This document shows, piece after piece, positions 59,093 through 64,000 of a DNA stretch of 64,000 nt. The stretch is from the NCBI GenBank assembly GCA_965228105.1, contig CBDDGZ010000002.1, positions 1,054,001 to 1,118,000 of the forward strand, in the 5' to 3' direction. The position numbers and the translations under genes were made by a program. How positions within the stretch are numbered: position 1 is the stretch's first letter; every line of letters starts with the position of its first letter. A model generated the notes under the pieces. That model did no database searches, was not told the origin of the DNA, and saw only the letters and a list, made by a program, of their open reading frames with translations. The DNA comes from UBA7330 sp965228105 (GTDB lineage: Bacteria > Bacteroidota > Bacteroidia > Cytophagales > Cyclobacteriaceae).

Positions 59093-60619
59093 TTATAGCC
59101 CCATTTCACTGACGACCTCTTCATATTTAGTGGATAATTTTTCCAGTACCTGAGGTGACCCGGCAGCAAGATCATTGAGTTCTGAAGGATCCTCAATCAC
59201 ATTATACAATTGCCAGTCTTCACCATTCATACGGACGATTTTATGATCACCGGACCTGAACATTCTGAATCTGTCCAGTCCGGACATGAAATATTCCGGT
59301 TCCTTACGCTGCTCTCCCTTGAAAATTGGCAGGAGCGATTTGCCGTGGAGCGGAATCGTTGGAAATCCATTGATGGTTTCCGGATAGTCTGTTTCCAGCA
59401 CATCCAGAAATGTAGGTGCCATGTCAACGATGTGCCCTGGCTGGTCGGTAATGGTGTTGGGTCGGATCACTTCTGGCCAGTAGGCGATGAATGGTGTCCT
59501 GCTTCCTCCTTCGAAGCCGGCCTGTTTGTATTGACGAAAAGGGGTATTGCCCAGGTTGGCCCAGGTAGATCGCAAGCTCCAGTATGAGTTGGCTGGCCCT
59601 GGTTGCACATCTTCGATCTTATTGGCATAGAATGGGCAGGAGCCATTGTCAACGAGAAACATGATCAGCGTATTCTCCAATTGACCTTTGTTTCTTAAAT
59701 GATCGAGCACCCTGCCGATATTTTGATCCATCCGGTCTATCATGGCAGCAAATACCGCCATCTCAAGGTCCAATGAGTCCTTTTGCGCGTCTGTCAATGA
59801 CTCCCATGGATAATGGTCAGTGTAAGCGGGTTTTAAGGGTCCCCGGAATTTGTTGAGGTTGCCCTCTGCCGGGCTTAACTGTGTTTTATCTGAGATGATC
59901 CCCATGGATTTCATCCTTTCATATCTTTCCTCTCTCAATACATCCCATCCTTTCATGTATTTGCCCCGGTATTTGGCGATATCCTCCGGTCTGGCCTGGA
60001 GCGGATAGTGTGCTGCATGATAGGGGAGGTATAAAAAGAATGGATCGTCAGGGTTAGGGTTTGCATCAAGCCACTTGAGTGCATAGTCTGTGATGAAGTC
60101 CGTCTTGTGCATGGGTGCTTTCTGGTATTCGATCTCAGAAGCTGGGATTTGCTTTCCCTCCAGGTAGAAAGGACGCTCAAATTCTCCAGAAGGAGGCAGA
60201 AAGAACTCTGTGGTAGCCCAGAAATAGAATGAATGCTCAAAAACGTTTTCGGCTTTGCAGTAATCCGGTACCCACTTGTCAAAATGTTCTTTGCCACTCA
60301 TGACCGTATAATAACCCGCTTGTTTGGTTAGGTGCCCCAGGTGTACAGCACCCTCACCACCATTATACAATCCGGTGAGCATTGAAGACCTGGTGGGATT
60401 ACACTTGGCCATGTTATAAAAGGTCTGAAATCTTAGACCATTTTTAGCAAGGAAATCGATGTTAGGCGTTTCGATCTCACCTCCATAAGAGCCGATATCC
60501 GAAAACCCAATGTCATCACCCATAATCAAGAGAATATTGGGTCGAGAGGCTTTCTCCTGAGGTGCCGCGCAGCTGGTGATCAAAAAAATAATTATAGGGA
60601 TCTGGAAAACAATTCTCAT
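59093..60619 (-). CDS. Sulfatase (CxPTR type, arylsulfatase A-like), secreted lipoprotein
   Basis: The frame is open to 60847, but ATG 60619 (MRIVFQIPIIIFLITSC) gives a lipoprotein signal and is the right start, for 508 residues; the earlier part overlaps the upstream gene. Metal Asp residues 35 and 36 are in MGDDIGFSDIG. The formylglycine box is Cys73-Asn-Pro-Thr-Arg77 in AKCNPTRSSMLTGLYNGGEG. FLVDNGSCPFYANK has the late metal-site Asp and Asn. The substrate is a sulfate ester of unknown type. It lies 10 bases after the phosphoesterase gene, so both are in one operon. Confidence 0.92.
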   Translation of the reverse strand: MRIVFQIPIIIFLITSCAAPQEKASRPNILLIMGDDIGFSDIGSYGGEIETPNIDFLAKNGLRFQTFYNMAKCNPTRSSMLTGLYNGGEGAVHLGHLTKQAGYYTVMSGKEHFDKWVPDYCKAENVFEHSFYFWATTEFFLPPSGEFERPFYLEGKQIPASEIEYQKAPMHKTDFITDYALKWLDANPNPDDPFFLYLPYHAAHYPLQARPEDIAKYRGKYMKGWDVLREERYERMKSMGIISDKTQLSPAEGNLNKFRGPLKPAYTDHYPWESLTDAQKDSLDLEMAVFAAMIDRMDQNIGRVLDHLRNKGQLENTLIMFLVDNGSCPFYANKIEDVQPGPANSYWSLRSTWANLGNTPFRQYKQAGFEGGSRTPFIAYWPEVIRPNTITDQPGHIVDMAPTFLDVLETDYPETINGFPTIPLHGKSLLPIFKGEQRKEPEYFMSGLDRFRMFRSGDHKIVRMNGEDWQLYNVIEDPSELNDLAAGSPQVLEKLSTKYEEVVSEMGL

Positions 60620-60629
60620 GGGGTGCTTT

Positions 60630-62831
60630 TTACGTAAACTTAGTGGGATTATCCTGGATATACCAATGGTCTCCGGCCATGTGTTTCGTCCTTCTGTACC
60701 ATTGATCATCTGATGGTATTGATCTAAGTGATTCACCATCAACATTTGAAACTTCTGATGACTTGCTGTTGTAAACAAACTCATCCAGGTAGACCCCGTA
60801 TGATTTGTTGTGACCATCATTGGCACTCCAGGTGCCCAGTGTAACAACCAGACGATCTACTTTAAGGTCATTGAAGCTGGTTTCATTCCCATGTTTATAC
60901 AGATCCGAAGCAATGTTTAGGGAAGCAGAATGCCATCCTTTATTTTCATTTCCAAGATCTATTACGATATGCGGGTCGGAGTTATATCCATCGGTATGGA
61001 ACCATGCTTTACCCAGACAATACATGATATTGAGCTGCTTGGTTGTGCCGGAATAACCTTCCACAAGCACATATGCACCACAGAGGGCATTTCGGTTGCT
61101 TTTAGCCAGGTCTACCTGGTATCTAAAGTTAATCTGGGGAGCGTCCCCTGGAAAGACACTCACCGCCTGGTAAACCCGGTTCAAGTTTTGAGGCCATCGA
61201 TCCTGCCCTGGTTTATTGTATCCCCTGATCCTGGTAAAGAGGTATAAAGCATGATCCCTGGTGTTGGGTATTTCGGTGACCTCAGCAATGTTACTTGGAT
61301 TTTCATCCTCCTGGTAAATCCATCGCTTGCCCCATCCTTTCAGCTCTTCTTCAAAGCTGCCGTTTACAAACTGACCGCCAGCCGGAAGCTCCCATTTTTC
61401 CTTTAACTCTAATGAAAAAACCTCCTGATCAAGTTTTGGAAAAACGCTGGGGTATTTATATTCTTCCAGCGTGATGGATTTAAAAGTGATATCCGCTTCT
61501 TTGCCCTTTACCTCTACAATGGCGATGCCCTGGCTCAGTCCACCATTATAGTCTTCCTCACCAAATGCTCTTGGACGATATCCCGCTGCTGGAAGGTTGA
61601 TGAATTTAATGCCATCGATTTCCACAGCAGTTTTGAAGGAAGATTTGATGGGGATATGCACATGCCCACTCAACACGTATTTCACATTTCCGTATTTCTT
61701 AAGGACCCGAAGGACTTCCTTTTTGGTGCCTATATCCTCCGTGTAGCTGATCATCGGATTGATACCAATTGGGTGTATGGGCACATGTTGGAAAAACATG
61801 ATGGGTCTGTCCTTGTATTTTTCAAGGTCTCTTTCCAGCCAGTCGAAATAGTGGGGGTGTGTCTCAAAAAAGTGTGCCCGAAGAGGATCGGGCCATACTA
61901 CAAAATGCCACTGCCCAAGGTTGAAGGAGTAAAGCAGTTTCTCCAAACCATTCACGGCCTTTTGAGCAGCGAAGTAATTGCCAAAGCCGTCCATGTTGTA
62001 TCCGGGCCCCAGGGCCACCCGGTAGGTAGTCTCGTGATTTCCAATTGAATACAGGAGGGGACCGTTGACCTTTTTCAGGAACTTATTCATTTGAACAAAA
62101 TCCTCTTCCTTGCCCTGTCCATCCGTGATATCCCCGATAACCATCGTGAATTTTGGATCACAGTTGATCTTTTTTACGAGGTCCACGCTTTCTTCCAGGA
62201 AGGCATTATGTACGCGCATGCGGGTCATCAATGTATCCGGTTCGACAAACGGGTCACCACCTTGTGGGTCGGCCATCGCCACGTAGTTGAAGTCATCGCC
62301 CGGTACATTGATCCCTACATCTGCCGGGTCGATCTCCCCGATCTCATGATAGTAGAGCAAGTTAGCAGTCCAGCTGATATCTCCCGTTTTGCCTGTGATC
62401 TCTGGCTGTTTGAGAAGGTCTTCTGCGTTAAATTTAATGCCCGATCCAGCATTGAAGGAGGTAGCTTCTGAGATGTCGCTCATCCATATCGTGATGACAT
62501 CTTGGTTGCCATTGTTGGGAATGAGGTAATAAGTGTCTTTGTCCTCGTTGAATTTGTCACTGCTTTCAAAGTGTGTGCTTTTGATTCTGGCAACAGAACC
62601 TTTACTCACCCTGATCTTTCCGGCCAGGTTTTTCACCACCTGACCATCTCCAGTAAAAGCCAGCCGTAAAGCAACATGCCCCTCATCATTCTTTGCTTCT
62701 TCAAATGTGGAGGGATAAGGATACTTGTAGGGCGGATAAGATGAGCTCTGCAATCCATGACTGAGTCCGGGTACCATTGAAAGGGCTGAGGTACTCATTC
62801 CAACTCGCTTGATAAATTTCCTTCTTTGCAT
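60630..62831 (-). CDS. Exported calcineurin-like metallophosphoesterase with C-terminal beta-sandwich
   Basis: An ATG at 62885 opens the frame, but ATG 62831 (MQRRKFIKRVGMSTSALS) starts a twin-arginine-type signal and is preferred, for 733 residues. Phosphoesterase motifs are YVAMADPQGGD (DxQ/H), VIGDITDG (GDxxD), YSIGNHETTYR (GNHE), FFQHVPIHP, and LSGHVHIP (GHxH). The N-terminal part (about 40-180) and the C-terminal part (about 480-730) are beta-rich and may bind sugars or membranes. It probably cleaves a phosphodiester or phosphomonoester outside the cell. The sulfatase gene follows 10 bases downstream, suggesting a joint role on a substrate with both sulfate and phosphate or on neighbouring bonds (inference). 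Confidence 0.87.
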   Translation of the reverse strand: MQRRKFIKRVGMSTSALSMVPGLSHGLQSSSYPPYKYPYPSTFEEAKNDEGHVALRLAFTGDGQVVKNLAGKIRVSKGSVARIKSTHFESSDKFNEDKDTYYLIPNNGNQDVITIWMSDISEATSFNAGSGIKFNAEDLLKQPEITGKTGDISWTANLLYYHEIGEIDPADVGINVPGDDFNYVAMADPQGGDPFVEPDTLMTRMRVHNAFLEESVDLVKKINCDPKFTMVIGDITDGQGKEEDFVQMNKFLKKVNGPLLYSIGNHETTYRVALGPGYNMDGFGNYFAAQKAVNGLEKLLYSFNLGQWHFVVWPDPLRAHFFETHPHYFDWLERDLEKYKDRPIMFFQHVPIHPIGINPMISYTEDIGTKKEVLRVLKKYGNVKYVLSGHVHIPIKSSFKTAVEIDGIKFINLPAAGYRPRAFGEEDYNGGLSQGIAIVEVKGKEADITFKSITLEEYKYPSVFPKLDQEVFSLELKEKWELPAGGQFVNGSFEEELKGWGKRWIYQEDENPSNIAEVTEIPNTRDHALYLFTRIRGYNKPGQDRWPQNLNRVYQAVSVFPGDAPQINFRYQVDLAKSNRNALCGAYVLVEGYSGTTKQLNIMYCLGKAWFHTDGYNSDPHIVIDLGNENKGWHSASLNIASDLYKHGNETSFNDLKVDRLVVTLGTWSANDGHNKSYGVYLDEFVYNSKSSEVSNVDGESLRSIPSDDQWYRRTKHMAGDHWYIQDNPTKFT

Positions 62832-62983
62832 GACTTTGTGTTTAGGGATTTCAAACATATCAAAAACACAAGGCTTGGGTATCATTTAGCCTCCTGAATC
62901 ATTACTGCCTGAGTATTTATTACAAAAGAATTACCTGAAAAATAAAAAGTAGTTAAATTACTTATAACTACATTGATAGGCTT

Positions 62984-63838
62984 ATGAAAGTTTTACTGGT
63001 TCTAATCATGTTTTCAGTTTTAGTAGATGCGCCTGGTTATAAAATAAAAAAGGGTGTATTGTACAAGGACAAAAAGGAGATCGGTTCTGTATCAGGAGAT
63101 GCGAGTCTGGCCAAATTTGTTGATCTTACATTTAAGGATCTCAATGGAGAAGTGGTGTTGACAATGCAACAGAGAAAATTTCAAACTGGTTATCCAGGGC
63201 ATGAAGAAATACTGTGGAACGAGTTAGACTTTTCTGCTTTGGGTATTCAATGTGTACTTAAGTGTAATGTATCATACCTCAATGAAGAGAAAGTGATTAA
63301 GCATGAGTTAGAAAGTAGAGGAGTTGAAATCTTCGCAGATGGTTTTCATCAAAAGAATGTGGAAGAGCTACTATTAATTGATGACTATACTGATCAGTTG
63401 AGAGAGGATACTTTGAAGTACTGGAATGAAAGAGCGTTTTATCAAGAATCATTAGAAAGTCAGCTGGTCAAAAGGGACTATAGTTCGGATATCACCTTTA
63501 AGCCCATGCCTGGAGAGGTCGGGATGTATTACATCAACCAGGGAGCAAACCTCAAGTCTGAGCCCCATGAGATAGGTCGTCTGGCAGTCGTTATTACTGA
63601 TAATATCATGGAAAAGAAGACCGAAATTGTGATCATGAAACGTCTTGCTGAGCCGGTGATCAGAGATGGGGAAAAAACTGAATTTGTTGAGGCTGGTTAT
63701 TTGAAAGTTGGTCAGTTCCATAAGCTCTTTACTTACCAGGATGGAAAAGAGCATAATATAGGTACACAGTTAAGTGAACCCCTGCAGGGAATTTATCGCA
63801 AAGCTGTTAGGTATATGATGCTCAATAAATACCTGTAA
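62984..63838 (+). CDS. Uncharacterised protein with probable N-terminal signal
   Basis: This 284-residue protein starts MKVLLVLIMFSVLVDAPGYK, probably a short Sec signal. The body is charged and shows no recognised motif; segments such as ILWNELDFSALGIQCVLKCN and EIGRLAVVITDNIMEKKTEI look like beta strands with turns. I do not recognise the family. It lies alone and converges on the partial gene at the right edge, with stops one base apart. Confidence 0.65.
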   Translation: MKVLLVLIMFSVLVDAPGYKIKKGVLYKDKKEIGSVSGDASLAKFVDLTFKDLNGEVVLTMQQRKFQTGYPGHEEILWNELDFSALGIQCVLKCNVSYLNEEKVIKHELESRGVEIFADGFHQKNVEELLLIDDYTDQLREDTLKYWNERAFYQESLESQLVKRDYSSDITFKPMPGEVGMYYINQGANLKSEPHEIGRLAVVITDNIMEKKTEIVIMKRLAEPVIRDGEKTEFVEAGYLKVGQFHKLFTYQDGKEHNIGTQLSEPLQGIYRKAVRYMMLNKYL

Positions 63839-64000
63839 CTATTCCGCAGCCTGATTTAAAAACTGGTCGAAAGGATACAGCGCTTTGAAAGCCCCGGCAC
63901 AGTGTTTCAGGAAATCATCAGACAGCACTTCCTTGTCATCACATCGATGAACGGCCAGGAAACTCTTTTGCTTGAGTAGTTCTATTTCTGGATGGTCTTT
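63839..64000 (-). CDS. C-terminal end of an unidentified gene (partial, runs off the right edge)
   Basis: The minus strand stays open from the edge to a TAG at 63839-63841 and reads KDHPEIELLKQKSFLAVHRC, then DDKEVLSDDFLKHCAGAFKA and LYPFDQFLNQAAE, 53 codons. The composition is protein-like, with no motif that gives a family. The stop directly abuts the stop of the converging gene. Confidence 0.6.
   Translation of the reverse strand, partial: KDHPEIELLKQKSFLAVHRCDDKEVLSDDFLKHCAGAFKALYPFDQFLNQAAE

Noticed and set aside
59620..60847. Longer sulfatase start at 60847
   Set aside because: The extra 76 residues overlap the phosphoesterase gene and precede a perfect lipoprotein signal at 60619.

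Overview
The window looks like the chromosome of a free-living, probably marine member of the Bacteroidota, order Cytophagales or a close relative. This is inferred from the many Sec lipoproteins with a Cys right after the signal peptide, an MG2/TonB-plug surface protein, ECF sigma factors, TolB-like/TPR/AraC regulators, a split HipA-type module, start sites without clear Shine-Dalgarno sequences, and mid-40s GC as judged by eye. No rRNA, tRNA or CRISPR array was recognised, and there is no large prophage or plasmid block.

Layout. 1-7.7 kb (minus): a partial, frameshifted MG2/plug protein, an S41 peptidase, a lipoprotein, a polysaccharide deacetylase and a large HEAT-repeat protein with a C-terminal haem site. 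7.9-10.5 kb (plus): an isoquinoline-1-oxidoreductase-type molybdenum hydroxylase pair. 10.5-14 kb: an accessory patch with a three-Cys-motif/TcmP pair, an ExbD fragment and several copies of a two-hairpin dispersed repeat. 14-22 kb: mostly small membrane and secreted proteins, a serine hydrolase, an ECF sigma operon and a TolB/TPR/AraC regulator. 22-33 kb: a BNR-repeat protein, a double ThuA protein, a renal-type dipeptidase, a DUF433/PIN-like pair, an amidohydrolase, and a sodium symporter plus myo-inositol oxygenase pair. 33-45 kb: an M16 peptidase, a DUF559 nuclease among G/C palindromes, a cytochrome c/propeller protein, two tandem propeller paralogues, and a beta-helix protein with a dihaem cytochrome. 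45-50 kb: a REP-associated tyrosine transposase (RAYT) with flanking and internal hairpins, an oxidoreductase and a cyclase/TolB/TPR/AraC regulator. 50-64 kb: assorted enzymes, two sulfatases, a Gfo/Idh oxidoreductase, a HipBST-like kinase toxin operon with three operators, a decayed DinB copy beside an intact one, and a metallophosphoesterase.

How the genes fit together. Much of the window encodes exported enzymes and haem or propeller lipoproteins suited to breaking down complex organic matter (sulfated glycans, inositol, peptides). Mixed into this are small mobile or selfish units: RAYT with hairpins, a roughly 145 bp two-hairpin repeat, DUF559 with palindromes, a HipBST-like module, a DUF433/PIN-like pair and TcmP/three-Cys. 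The most distinctive observations are the hairpin inside the RAYT coding frame together with related hairpins elsewhere, the three phased operators in front of the split-HipA operon, and several genes that lack a normal start codon or carry decay marks.
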